Origin: Paenibacillus sp. Soil787
Lineage (GTDB): Bacteria; Bacillota; Bacilli; Paenibacillales; NBRC-103111
DNA length: 64,000 bases
Assembly: GCF_001429545.1 (NCBI RefSeq)
Contig: NZ_LMSP01000010.1
Coordinates: forward strand, 151-64,150
Direction of reading: 5' to 3'
The notes beneath the pieces were generated by a model. That model made no database searches. It was not told the origin of the DNA and saw nothing but the letters and a program-made list of their open reading frames with translations. A program made the translations under genes and the position numbers. Positions 24,371-32,907 of this stretch are shown here, in pieces (within the stretch, counting starts at the first letter, position 1; every line of letters begins with the position of its first letter).

Positions 24371-25330
24371 ATGGATAAAACGTGTATCGTGTGTTTGGGC
24401 GAGCTATTGATTGATTTCGTACCTGAGGTGAACGGTCAAGCGTTGGCTGACGTTACTAGCTTCCAGCGGGCGGCGGGCGGAGCGCCGGCCAATGTTGCTG
24501 CGGCGGTCGCCAAGCTGGGCGGCGACGCAAGGTTTATCGGTAAAATCGGCCGTGACCCATTCGGCGATTTTTTGGTGCGCACGCTTGACGAAGTCGGCGT
24601 GCATACGGCCGTTGTACAGACCGATGAGGCGAAGACCGGTCTGGCGTTTGTTTCACTGCGCGCGGATGGCGAGCGCGATTTCTTGTTTTTCCGCGACCCG
24701 GCGGCGGACATGCTGCTGCGCGCAGACGAAGTCCAGGCGCAGTGGCTGGAAGACGCCGCGGTTTATCATTTCGGCTCGGTATCCCTGATCGCCGAGCCTT
24801 GCCGCACCGCGACGCTGGACGCAGCGCGCCGAGCGAGAGAATTTGGCGCATTGGTGTCGTACGACCCCAATGTGCGCCTGGCGCTGTGGCCGAGCGCTGA
24901 CGCAGCTCGGGCAGAAATTCTTGCGCAGCTTCCGCTTGCGGATGTGGTCAAAGTCAGCGAGGAGGAAATCGAGTTCCTCCTCGGCGTTGACGTGACCACA
25001 GGTGCGCAGCAGCTGCTGCAGAGCGGACCTAAAGTGATTATCATCACTTTAGGCCCTGAGGGCTGCCGTGTCGTGACCGCGCGGCAAGATATCGTTATCC
25101 CCGGCACGCCTGTGGCAGCCGTGGACACGACTGGCGCCGGCGATAGTTTTGTCGGCGGCATGCTCTATCAGCTGGTGTCGCTTGGCGCTACGCCAGCTAC
25201 CATCGTGGACGTGCTCGCTGAAGCAGGAGCCGCTGAACAGGTATTCGCCTTCGCCAACCGCGTAGGCGCTATTACGACGACGCGCAGGGGGGCGATTCCT
25301 GCGCTTCCTACGCTCGCCGAAGTTCAATAA
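24371..25330 (+). CDS. Fructokinase-type PfkB-family sugar kinase
   Basis: 319 aa. PfkB signature 1 GGAPANVAAAVAKLGG (residues about 36-51) and signature 2 VDTTGAGDSFVGGMLY near 250, with the catalytic Asp in GAGD. GELLIDFVPE at the N-terminus is typical of fructokinases. It phosphorylates fructose or a related ketose in the cytosol. The gene is much richer in GC than its neighbours, and it starts 8 bp after the TetR stop, so it may be co-transcribed. No sugar transporter is adjacent. Confidence 0.88.
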   Translation: MDKTCIVCLGELLIDFVPEVNGQALADVTSFQRAAGGAPANVAAAVAKLGGDARFIGKIGRDPFGDFLVRTLDEVGVHTAVVQTDEAKTGLAFVSLRADGERDFLFFRDPAADMLLRADEVQAQWLEDAAVYHFGSVSLIAEPCRTATLDAARRAREFGALVSYDPNVRLALWPSADAARAEILAQLPLADVVKVSEEEIEFLLGVDVTTGAQQLLQSGPKVIIITLGPEGCRVVTARQDIVIPGTPVAAVDTTGAGDSFVGGMLYQLVSLGATPATIVDVLAEAGAAEQVFAFANRVGAITTTRRGAIPALPTLAEVQ

Positions 25331-25940
25331 GCGACTAGTAAATAGAGAATATTGATAATTAATTTGAACGCGCAGGGTTTACTCATATTTGGTGGTTCAG
25401 ATGTTAGAGCTTATAACCGACTGGGTAATATGTTTGATTGAGGCTTTTTCTGTGGTATCTACAAATTCGACTGATAAATAGTGGAATATGAAGAGCCACA
25501 AAATGAAGTTCCTGAGTATCGGTGAAAGTGACTACATTTGGATGACCAAGATAGGGTCTCTTCGGTTGAGTGCTAAAATAGTATGGGTCGACACCATTGA
25601 GTTTCTGAACTTAAGGGATAGTGGTTATTAGGGTTGATGCGGATTTATTCTTCCTTGGATCACGAACAAATTGGCTATAAATGTAACATTCCTGAGTCTA
25701 AGGGATAGTGTCAATAGAGTGATAGTCAAGATAAAGATGCCAGGACATGGTGGTATTTGGAAATATGAGGTTACTGTGCTGAAAATTTCTGAATCTAAGG
25801 GATAATGCCCATATATCGGCCTGTGAAATGGATGTATTCCCCTAGTCACGATGACTTGCAAATATATGTTGAAAAATGGAAGTTAATGTGATACTTTTAA
25901 ATTATAGCTTATGAACTTTATATCAAGATTGTTTTGATTT
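25331..25940. repeat. Intergenic region with degenerate ~90-bp tandem repeats
   Basis: About 600 bp without a supported gene. The motif TTCTGAATCTAAGGGATAGTG and variants recur near 25509 (TTCCTGAGTATCGG), 25602 (TTTCTGAACTTAAGGGATA), 25689 (TTCCTGAGTCTAAGGGATAG) and 25786 (TTTCTGAATCTAAGGGATAA). Spacing is 86-98 bp and intervening DNA is poorly conserved. Confidence 0.65.
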
Positions 25941-25988
25941 GCGAAGAACGCAGATTTCGGATGAATGTCCGGGGTTTGCGTTCTTTTT
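25940..25988 (+). terminator. Rho-independent terminator ahead of the Tad-like locus
   Basis: AAGAACGCA ... TGCGTTCTT followed by TTTTG. It shows that the coding start of the next gene must lie downstream, at the TTG at 26018. Confidence 0.75.
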
Positions 25989-26017
25989 TGTTTTGGCGAG
26001 AAAAAGGGGGTGAGGTT

Positions 26018-26725
26018 TTGAAGCGCAGGAGGAGCCTGCTTATTAGTTTGGTTGCTGCGGTTATGGCGGGGTTGCTTGTGTATGGGGTGTATGTCATGCA
26101 GGTGAATCAGGTCGAGCTGCAGCAGACTGTTCAGGTTGCGGTTCCGAAGGATTTTATTCGGGCCGGTGTCTTGATTCGCGAGGATATGGTGGAATTTAGA
26201 GCTGTTCAAAAGGGCAGTTACACAGAAGGCATGATGACGAAGCTGACGGAAGTCGTTGGGCAGGAAACCTTGATACCGCTTGGTAAGCAGGAGCCTATTT
26301 TGAAATGGAAGGTGAATCGTTATCATCTGCTCCCCAATGAGCAGCAGGCAACTTTTCAAATCCCTAAGGAATATTTGTTGTCGGTTTCAAATGGTATCCG
26401 TGCCGGGGATCGGGTGCGTGTTTATGTATCTGGTACTGATGGCAGCTCGCGCAGGCTTTTTGATGAGAAGGAAATTACGGTCGCTTCCGTGAAGTCCTCG
26501 GCGAATGTGGAGGTGGACAATCCGAAGAGTTCTAATCTGCTATCCAAGGTGGAAGGAGATAAGGAAAAGATGTATGCTTCCCGATTGGAAGCGAACGGCG
26601 CTATCGACCAGATTAACCTTAATTTAACTGAGAGTGAGTGGCTTCAGATTGATCAATTATGCAGCTCGAAGAAAGCAAAGTTGGTGATCGCGTTTAGTTC
26701 CTCTTCTATTTTGGAAGGGGAATGA
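26018..26725 (+). CDS. CpaB/RcpC-like SAF-domain protein of Tad-type pilus locus
   Basis: 235 aa from TTG 26018, preceded by GGGGGTGAGG; longer versions of the frame would read through a terminator hairpin. One N-terminal TM helix (about 7-27), then a SAF domain (VAVPKDFIRAGVLIREDMVEF, about 40-95) and a CpaB-type C-terminal part. CpaB/RcpC proteins are periplasmic/external assembly factors of Flp pili. It is the first gene of the eight-gene locus. Confidence 0.82.
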   Translation: MKRRRSLLISLVAAVMAGLLVYGVYVMQVNQVELQQTVQVAVPKDFIRAGVLIREDMVEFRAVQKGSYTEGMMTKLTEVVGQETLIPLGKQEPILKWKVNRYHLLPNEQQATFQIPKEYLLSVSNGIRAGDRVRVYVSGTDGSSRRLFDEKEITVASVKSSANVEVDNPKSSNLLSKVEGDKEKMYASRLEANGAIDQINLNLTESEWLQIDQLCSSKKAKLVIAFSSSSILEGE

Positions 26726-26732
26726 AGGGGGG

Positions 26733-26830
26733 AAAGTGGAATGCAGGAGAATGAGGAGGGGAAGGTAGAACGCAGGGGAATAAGGAGGGGAAGGTAGAAT
26801 GCAGGGGAATGAAGGTGGGTAAGTGGAAGG
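26733..26830. repeat. 29-bp imperfect tandem repeats between cpaB and cpaE-like genes
   Basis: Three-plus copies of a purine-rich unit of about 29 bp (core GAATGCAGGGGAATRAGGAG, then GGGAAGGTA). The 190-bp gap is unusual within an otherwise tightly packed operon. The plus strand is almost pyrimidine-free over about 180 bp. Confidence 0.7.
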
Positions 26831-26918
26831 AAGGCAGAGAATCAAAGGAAGAAAGATGGACTGGCAGGAGAATTAGATCGGGTATGTGGTCGGCGAGAAA
26901 TGAAAGGAGGTATGACAT

Positions 26919-28154
26919 TTGCATATAGGACTGCTATCAACGGATCAACGATTAATTGATGAGATTACGAATGTGGTATATACGAAGCCATTAAACTGGA
27001 TGATCTGTTCGGCTCCGGATGATTTACGTCGTAAATTAACGGAGATGCCTTACTCGCATACGATCATTTCGGATCGGGAGATGGATTTTGGGGATTTTGA
27101 AGAGTTCCTTGAGGGATTACAACATCAGTACGCGGAATTAAAAATTATTGTTCTGCTCTCGAATTATCACGACGCTTCCATTAATGAAAAATATTTAAAG
27201 ATGTGCAAGCTGATGAAGCTTGATTATGTTCAGCCAGGGCGCAGCACCGCTGTTATTGCAGACGATATTCGGGCTTGGGTTGATGGTACTGGGGTAGAGA
27301 ATGCGAATCAACAATCGTCAGGAAAGCTAATTACTTTCATCGGCTCTACGCCGAATATAGGTACAACATTAGCTTCATTTGGTGTAGCACACGCACTAGC
27401 CCAAGAGACATCTATGAAAGTCGGATATTTGTGTCTCAATCTAAAAAGCTCAAAACTTCATCGATATTTAGGTCGAGATGAGCATGTATTTACGCTGGAT
27501 GGTCTCAGAGCGGAGTTGAAGGCGCGAAGTCTCACACCGGAAAGGCTGCAGCAGGTATGCGATAAGCCCAAAGAGGCACAAGGACTGAATATCCTCTATG
27601 GGAATATGCTTCGAGAGCAGGCGGAGTTTTTTACGCCTTCCGAGATTATTCATTTGTTGCGTGTGGCACGAGCCACTTTTGATGTATGCATCATTGAAGT
27701 GAGCGCTTATTGGGACAATGCGGCGACGGTTTGCGGGCTATTGGAAGCGGATAGCAAAATTGTCGTAACGACAGCGGATATCGCTCATTTTCAAGAGGAT
27801 TTTTCGAGGTGGATCAGGCAGGTTGGCGCTGTTTTTGGTCTTCAGCCAGATGGCTTTGAGCTAATGGCCGTTCAAACGGATCGACATGCCAAGCATAGCG
27901 AGTTCACGATTAAAGATATTCGCAAGGAAACACAGCTGCATCTGATTGGTCAAGTATCCCGACATGCTGACGCGCTTTCACGTTGTAATCAAGGCAAACT
28001 GTTGGACATGTTCGTGCCGACCCACGCTATGTATGAGGAGGTTAGGGCGGTTTCTCGAAAATTCATCGATTACTATAAGCTGACAAGGAAGGTGAGTTTA
28101 CGACAAGTAACATGGCTGCAGAAGTTCATAACACGCAGACGAGCTGCAACTTAA
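26919..28154 (+). CDS. CpaE/TadZ-like ATPase-fold protein
   Basis: 411 aa from TTG 26919 with AAAGGAGG 8 bases upstream. The N-terminal part (about 1-125) is receiver-like. The MinD/ParA-like part starts with LITFIGSTPNIGTTLASFGVAHAL, a deviant Walker A (GSTPNIGTT lacking the usual lysine), which is common in TadZ localisation factors. It probably places the pilus machine at the cell pole or envelope site. Followed closely by the CpaF gene. Confidence 0.8.
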   Translation: MHIGLLSTDQRLIDEITNVVYTKPLNWMICSAPDDLRRKLTEMPYSHTIISDREMDFGDFEEFLEGLQHQYAELKIIVLLSNYHDASINEKYLKMCKLMKLDYVQPGRSTAVIADDIRAWVDGTGVENANQQSSGKLITFIGSTPNIGTTLASFGVAHALAQETSMKVGYLCLNLKSSKLHRYLGRDEHVFTLDGLRAELKARSLTPERLQQVCDKPKEAQGLNILYGNMLREQAEFFTPSEIIHLLRVARATFDVCIIEVSAYWDNAATVCGLLEADSKIVVTTADIAHFQEDFSRWIRQVGAVFGLQPDGFELMAVQTDRHAKHSEFTIKDIRKETQLHLIGQVSRHADALSRCNQGKLLDMFVPTHAMYEEVRAVSRKFIDYYKLTRKVSLRQVTWLQKFITRRRAAT

Positions 28155-28170
28155 ATCCAGCAGGGAAGAG

Positions 28171-29748
28171 GTGAAGGGAGTGAGTGAGGAAAGGTTTTCA
28201 ATTATTACCTACATGCATGAACGCAAAACCGAGAGCGCAGCGGTTGATTTGTCTTCAGGTACGGAGCTGGAAAAGAGAAGAGGATCCGAATATGGCTCGA
28301 TGAGATCTGGTTTTGGGGCAGAGCAGGGTGTGCGGACACGGGGCTCTTCGGGAAAAGATGAAGATGGCGAGGGAAGTCCAAAAACAAGTGTGGGTATTGG
28401 GGCTGTCGGTGGAGAAAGATCTGAACTGCTGATGCAAGGGGATGCTATTTTTAACCAGTGGGTGCAGGATATTCGAAGTGAACTTGTCTCTATGAAGGGG
28501 AGAACTGAGGCCGAAAAGCAGCTGTATAATGAGACGTTGAATCGTGCGATTCTTGGTTATGAGGAGGATCGAGGCAAGCTTCTTGCGATTATCCATGATC
28601 TGGTTTCGAAAAGAAGGCTTTCGGATGTGCCTCCTAGGACGATTGGTTACACGACTTTGCCTGAAGCTATTTTTGCGGAGATTATTGGGCTTAACGTTCT
28701 TGAACTAGTACTAAAGCATAAAGAGGGACTTGAAGAAATTCAGGTTGTGGGGAGACAGATTTTTGAAGTGCGTGGCGGGATGGCCATGCCGTCTGCTTTT
28801 ACCTTGCCTTCTGTGCGTGAATTAGAGAGGATTCAGCAGAATTTGGTGCTTTTTAACAATGACACGTTGAATCCAAGAAAGCGATGGGCAGAGGTTGTTC
28901 TTCGGGACGGATCCCGCGTTACAATGACTGGGTTCGGATTCACGGCTGAACCGACCTTAACGATTCGTTTTTACACGATTAAACGGTTTGATTTGGCGTC
29001 CCTTGCCACTGCAGAACTAGCCACGATGGATAAAAGGATGGAGACGCTGATTCTATGCTTGATCCGATCCTATTTCAATATGGTGGTTATTGGCCCGACA
29101 AACTCGGGAAAGACGAATTTAATCAAAGCGATCATTGCTGAAATGGACGATAATGAACGAATTATTACGATTGAATCGAGATTCGAGTTAAATTTAAAGC
29201 GCGATTTTCCGCATAAAAATATCGTCGAATACGAAATTGACGAGGACGATCCTCGGCATTCTGGGCAGCAAGCTTTTAAATTAGCATTGAGGCAATCGCC
29301 AAAACGCATTTGTCACGCTGAAATTCGGGATGATGACGCCAACCTTTATGTTAGAGCTTGTACGCGGGGTCACGAGGGCAGCATTACTTCGGTTCATGTA
29401 AGTGAACTTGAGGATGTGCCAGATGCAATTACAGATATGTGCATGCTCGATGGCAGGGGGATGAATCCGCTTCGGCTAACGAAACGGATTACAGAGTTTG
29501 TGACACAAATCGGTATGGAGATGGCTGTCGTTGATGGAAAAAGAAAGATTGTGCGAATCGTCGAATATCGTTATGAACATGAGGAGGTTTGCGTCACGGA
29601 TCTCGCAGTTTATGACAAGTCGACAGAGGAATGGACATTTCCCGGGAAATTGTCGCATCATGCATCGCGGAAAATAGCTAAGAACGACAAAGAGGGCTTC
29701 GCTTTGTTGAGGGAACTTGGTTTTATTGAGAAAGAAGGCGAGTCTTAG
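28171..29748 (+). CDS. CpaF/TadA-type secretion ATPase
   Basis: 525 aa from GTG 28171; GTG 28180 is an alternative start. A poorly conserved, acidic and Ser/Gly-rich N-terminal stretch (about 10-85) precedes the ATPase core. Walker A is VVIGPTNSGKTNLIKA (about 307-322). The Asp box and the RICHAEIRDDDANLYVRACTRGHEGSITSVH segment carry the Walker B-like acidic and His box residues. A hexameric motor for pilus assembly/secretion, acting with the two TadB/TadC proteins that follow. Confidence 0.9.
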   Translation: MKGVSEERFSIITYMHERKTESAAVDLSSGTELEKRRGSEYGSMRSGFGAEQGVRTRGSSGKDEDGEGSPKTSVGIGAVGGERSELLMQGDAIFNQWVQDIRSELVSMKGRTEAEKQLYNETLNRAILGYEEDRGKLLAIIHDLVSKRRLSDVPPRTIGYTTLPEAIFAEIIGLNVLELVLKHKEGLEEIQVVGRQIFEVRGGMAMPSAFTLPSVRELERIQQNLVLFNNDTLNPRKRWAEVVLRDGSRVTMTGFGFTAEPTLTIRFYTIKRFDLASLATAELATMDKRMETLILCLIRSYFNMVVIGPTNSGKTNLIKAIIAEMDDNERIITIESRFELNLKRDFPHKNIVEYEIDEDDPRHSGQQAFKLALRQSPKRICHAEIRDDDANLYVRACTRGHEGSITSVHVSELEDVPDAITDMCMLDGRGMNPLRLTKRITEFVTQIGMEMAVVDGKRKIVRIVEYRYEHEEVCVTDLAVYDKSTEEWTFPGKLSHHASRKIAKNDKEGFALLRELGFIEKEGES

Positions 29749-29750
29749 CC

Positions 29751-30683
29751 ATGATTTTCGCCAAATATGTCTTTCTCTTGTTGTTATTCGTTCTAGTATT
29801 TGTACTTATTCAATCGCTTTTACACGTACTTATCCGACAACGTAAAGCCAGATATAGGCTGCATTATGTCAAAACCTCCACGTTGGTCGCTAGATTCAGC
29901 GAATATTTGGGAAATAAGAGCACTTTATTTAAGCATATAAAGGAAATGATGGAATCCGTCGAATCCAAAATGAGCATGCGAGGCATTATGACAGTCAGTT
30001 TTGTTTTGTTTTTAGTTGGATTGTTGGCGGGGACGTTGTTTTTTCAGACGTTAAAAGGGGTCGTTATCGTCACTTCGATCTGTGTTTCACTTCCTTATAT
30101 GCTGCTTCGGTTAAAGCTGGTCAGTGTCAGATTGCAAACGCGACTGGAGTTTCTTCCTGCCGTTGAAGTGTTCTATCAGTACTATATGGTGGATCCAAAT
30201 AAGAATATGAAAATGGCACTTAAGTATTGTTTAGAAGAGAATCGCATTCTTTATCCGATCAAGCCCGTATTCGAGCAATTATATCGTAATCTCATGACGC
30301 AAAGGGATACGGAGGAGAGCTTGCACATTTTCTCACTCACTTTGGGTCATACATGGGCCGATTATTTTGTCGGTGTCATACGTGTTGCTTTGACGGAAGG
30401 GAGCTTTGTCGGAGAAAGCTTAAAAGAGTTGATTGTCGATATGCGGAAAGCGCAGCGTTTCGATCAGTTGGAAAGAAATCGACTTTTGGAGATACGTATT
30501 GCTAATTTTACGCCGATATTGTTTCTTGCCTTATTCTTATTTATTAATTTCAAGGTAAATACGGAGAACGCTTATTTGTATTATATTGTTGACCCTGGCG
30601 GGCGAAACATGATTCTGGATGCGCTTCTGCTCATTTTCGTCTCCTTTTTAATGGGCATGTACTTATCTATGCGAAGAATGTGA
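29751..30683 (+). CDS. TadB-like type II secretion F-domain protein
   Basis: 310 aa starting 2 bp after the ATPase stop. TM1 (about 4-24), a TM pair (about 80-120), a cytoplasmic helical domain (130-250) and two C-terminal TM helices (about 252-275 and 285-303). Layout and neighbourhood fit TadB, the platform protein that couples the ATPase to pilin extraction. Confidence 0.82.
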   Translation: MIFAKYVFLLLLFVLVFVLIQSLLHVLIRQRKARYRLHYVKTSTLVARFSEYLGNKSTLFKHIKEMMESVESKMSMRGIMTVSFVLFLVGLLAGTLFFQTLKGVVIVTSICVSLPYMLLRLKLVSVRLQTRLEFLPAVEVFYQYYMVDPNKNMKMALKYCLEENRILYPIKPVFEQLYRNLMTQRDTEESLHIFSLTLGHTWADYFVGVIRVALTEGSFVGESLKELIVDMRKAQRFDQLERNRLLEIRIANFTPILFLALFLFINFKVNTENAYLYYIVDPGGRNMILDALLLIFVSFLMGMYLSMRRM

Positions 30684-30696
30684 GGGATTTGCTTCT

Positions 30697-31596
30697 GTGA
30701 TTATTGAAAGCACGCAACTAGCTATATTGCAGATGGTTTCTAATTTGCTGCTCTTTCTTCTTTTCATGACGGTTTTTTATCACTTTTTCATGCATATGCC
30801 AGCACGTAAGAAGAGATGGAGATCACTGCATGTCAAAAGAGCGCTGCAAGAAACAAAACTCCCTTCATGGGTGTTCTCATGCTTAGGTATGAGTACGAAA
30901 ATCGTGGAGGAAAAGCGTCAACTGCTGCTGGGGTGCGGGATTTGGCTGAACGCTAACCTTTATGAAGGTGTGAGACGGATAGGAATGGGGGGCGCCCTTA
31001 TGCTCGGTGCTGTTGGGTATTTGGCTCTGGAGTATCCGATGCTAACTTTGAATGTGCAGCCGATTTATGTCATGGCGGGGACTGCTTGTTTACTTATTTT
31101 TTTGTTTTTTGACAAAAAGGTACTGGCTCAATTAAAAGTAAAACGAGCCCATCGAATCGTCCGAGAGATTTACGTGATTAGTCATCATCTTCTCTATTAC
31201 AACGATTCTAAGCTGAATTTACATGCCAAGCTATCCCTATGTGTTTCACAAACGCGCTTCATTCGGCCGCACTTTCAATTGATGTTGAATGAATGGTATC
31301 AAGGCTCGGAAGAGGCTGTTAACCATTTTAAAATCAGACTAGGGACAGACGAGGCGCACAGCTTTGGGGAAACGCTGAATGCTTTGAGGCTGAATGAGCA
31401 TGGCAGCTATTACGAGTTGTTGAAGCAAAGAATTCAGGATTACAAAGAAAAAATGGAACTCGTTCGTGATAGTAAAAAAGAAACTGTGTCTTATCTTTTG
31501 TTTGTATTAGCGGGATTACCGATTTTGAACACATTTCGGGTATTCATGTACCCATGGATTGCTGAAGGCCAGCGATTATTTAATGCGATTAACTAA
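30697..31596 (+). CDS. TadC-like type II secretion F-domain protein
   Basis: 299 aa from GTG 30697. TM1 (about 10-32), TM pair (about 90-130), a helical cytoplasmic part and a C-terminal TM helix (about 262-285). Second platform protein beside TadB. Gap of 13 bp to tadB; GAGGGATTT acts as ribosome binding site. Confidence 0.8.
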   Translation: MIIESTQLAILQMVSNLLLFLLFMTVFYHFFMHMPARKKRWRSLHVKRALQETKLPSWVFSCLGMSTKIVEEKRQLLLGCGIWLNANLYEGVRRIGMGGALMLGAVGYLALEYPMLTLNVQPIYVMAGTACLLIFLFFDKKVLAQLKVKRAHRIVREIYVISHHLLYYNDSKLNLHAKLSLCVSQTRFIRPHFQLMLNEWYQGSEEAVNHFKIRLGTDEAHSFGETLNALRLNEHGSYYELLKQRIQDYKEKMELVRDSKKETVSYLLFVLAGLPILNTFRVFMYPWIAEGQRLFNAIN

Positions 31597-31611
31597 AGGG
31601 AGAGGGAAGTT

Positions 31612-31761
31612 ATGAGGAATATATTAATCACAGTTATGATGCTAATTGTTGTGGCATTACTTTTTACATCGATTATTAACGATGGATCTACAGGGATGAG
31701 GCGTAATATTTCGACGCATGGAACGCAGGCAAATACGGATATTACGGCTTTAAGGCCGTAA
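31612..31761 (+). CDS. 49-aa single-TM protein, first of a paralogous pair
   Basis: ATG 31612 after GGGAGAGGGAAG. One TM helix from residue 4 to 22 (ILITVMMLIVVALLFTSII), then a polar tail with GSTGMRRNIS and IxxxxP end. It shares MRxILxTVM, GSTGxR and SxxGxxxN with the next gene. It may be a pilin-like structural peptide of the Tad-like machine; no G/E prepilin-peptidase motif is visible, so this is inference. Confidence 0.7.
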   Translation: MRNILITVMMLIVVALLFTSIINDGSTGMRRNISTHGTQANTDITALRP

Positions 31762-31777
31762 TGATGGAAGACTTGTC

Positions 31778-31924
31778 GTGAGATCGATCCTCGTTACGGT
31801 GATGTTGATTATGGTGGTGATTGTCATATATAACAGTGTGGTTGGTGGCAGCACAGGGACTCGGAAGCAAGTAAGCAACAGCGGAGCAAGGATCAATGGG
31901 ACGATAGAACGGATTAATCCATGA
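31778..31924 (+). CDS. 48-aa single-TM protein, second of the pair
   Basis: GTG 31778; the stop overlaps the next start (ATGA), giving translational coupling. TM helix about residues 3-22 (SILVTVMLIMVVIVIYNSVV), then GSTGTRKQVSNSG and an IERINP end. Clear paralogue of the 31612 product, by the shared GSTGxR motif just after the membrane helix. Confidence 0.68.
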   Translation: MRSILVTVMLIMVVIVIYNSVVGGSTGTRKQVSNSGARINGTIERINP

Positions 31925-32346
31925 AGCAGATATTGGTGTTTATCCTATTTGCGACAATGCTTTGTTGGTTTATGTTTGCTCCGGTTTATAAGCATGTCAT
32001 TATTGTTCGGCAGGCTGTTTTGCAAAAAGAAGTCGATTATTTGCTTGAAATCGGTGCTAATGGCAGGCACGGGTATATTAATAGCACGATGATTCAGGAA
32101 TCAAAGGATCGGATGGCGGAAAGAGGCTTCATTCCGGGAGATCTCGTTTATACGGTAAATACGACAACGGGGGTCAGGGGAATGGATCCAGGAATGCCCG
32201 TTTGGCGAGGAACGGGATTGAGTTTGAAGATGACGTATCCGTATCATCGACTTTTTGTCATTGATCAGCTTGTCGGAATTACGGTCCCTTCCGGATCGGA
32301 TCGTATGGGGGCAGCAGGCATGAAGATGAGTGAATATGTGCCTTGA
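31921..32346 (+). CDS. TadE-like pseudopilin-type protein
   Basis: 141 aa, start overlapping the preceding stop. One N-terminal TM helix (about 4-24) and an external alpha/beta part with YINSTMIQESKDRM and TGLSLKMTYPYHRLFVID. Small single-TM proteins at this position in Tad loci are minor pilins (TadE/F), which this resembles in size and order more than in sequence. Confidence 0.65.
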   Translation: MKQILVFILFATMLCWFMFAPVYKHVIIVRQAVLQKEVDYLLEIGANGRHGYINSTMIQESKDRMAERGFIPGDLVYTVNTTTGVRGMDPGMPVWRGTGLSLKMTYPYHRLFVIDQLVGITVPSGSDRMGAAGMKMSEYVP

Positions 32347-32362
32347 GATTTGAGGGGATGTC

Positions 32363-32845
32363 TTGTATAAACTGCTCTTGTTAGTCTTAATGAGCGTCGT
32401 TTTTTTGTCGCTATATGGGCTGCAAACGGATGAAGAATTAGCGATGCATACGCTTTTTCACGGGAAGCATGCATTGAATAATTCGGTGCATGCGGCGGCC
32501 CAGCAAAGTGATCAAGTAAAGCTGGCAAGCGGTATTCACAGTATTGATGAGACAAAGGCAAGAACTGTGGCTATGCAATATTTGCAAGCGAATTTAAGAT
32601 TAAATATAGCGAACGATCCGCTGCCGAATACGTTCTTGCGCAGCAGGGTTGTCGTGGAATTATTTAAGATTATTAATGATAATGAGGTATTTCCTTATAC
32701 GTATGTGAATGCGGGAAATGGTTATTCAGTAACGTTGGACCGGCCTGGTGTGATTATGTTTATTCGCTTGGAGTTTCCGCGGACTTATACGGTTTTGCAG
32801 CCGATTACGTGGACGATTAAGTCTTCGGCGGAGATGGTATTTTGA
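32363..32845 (+). CDS. TadE/F-like pseudopilin-type protein
   Basis: 160 aa from TTG 32363 (GAGGGGATG upstream). N-terminal TM (about 3-20), then an Ala/His-rich helical stretch (HALNNSVHAAAQQSDQV, about 35-50), characteristic of the amphipathic extension of pseudopilins, and a C-terminal beta part. Last gene of the Tad-like operon. Confidence 0.65.
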   Translation: MYKLLLLVLMSVVFLSLYGLQTDEELAMHTLFHGKHALNNSVHAAAQQSDQVKLASGIHSIDETKARTVAMQYLQANLRLNIANDPLPNTFLRSRVVVELFKIINDNEVFPYTYVNAGNGYSVTLDRPGVIMFIRLEFPRTYTVLQPITWTIKSSAEMVF

Positions 32846-32907
32846 CCACATATGTAAGTATAATGAGAGGGTGAGGTGTGAATTCAGGGTTACAAGGAGA
32901 GATACAT

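Noticed and set aside
24404..25327. Several open frames antisense to the fructokinase
   Set aside because: GC-driven shadows of a complete PfkB gene.
25934..26017. N-terminal extension of the CpaB-like gene
   Set aside because: It would be translated through a terminator hairpin at 25940-25988 and has no ribosome binding site; TTG 26018 is well placed.
26733..26830. CRISPR array or minisatellite-coded protein repeat
   Set aside because: The repeats are imperfect, adjacent and purine-only; no spacers and no supported reading frame across them.
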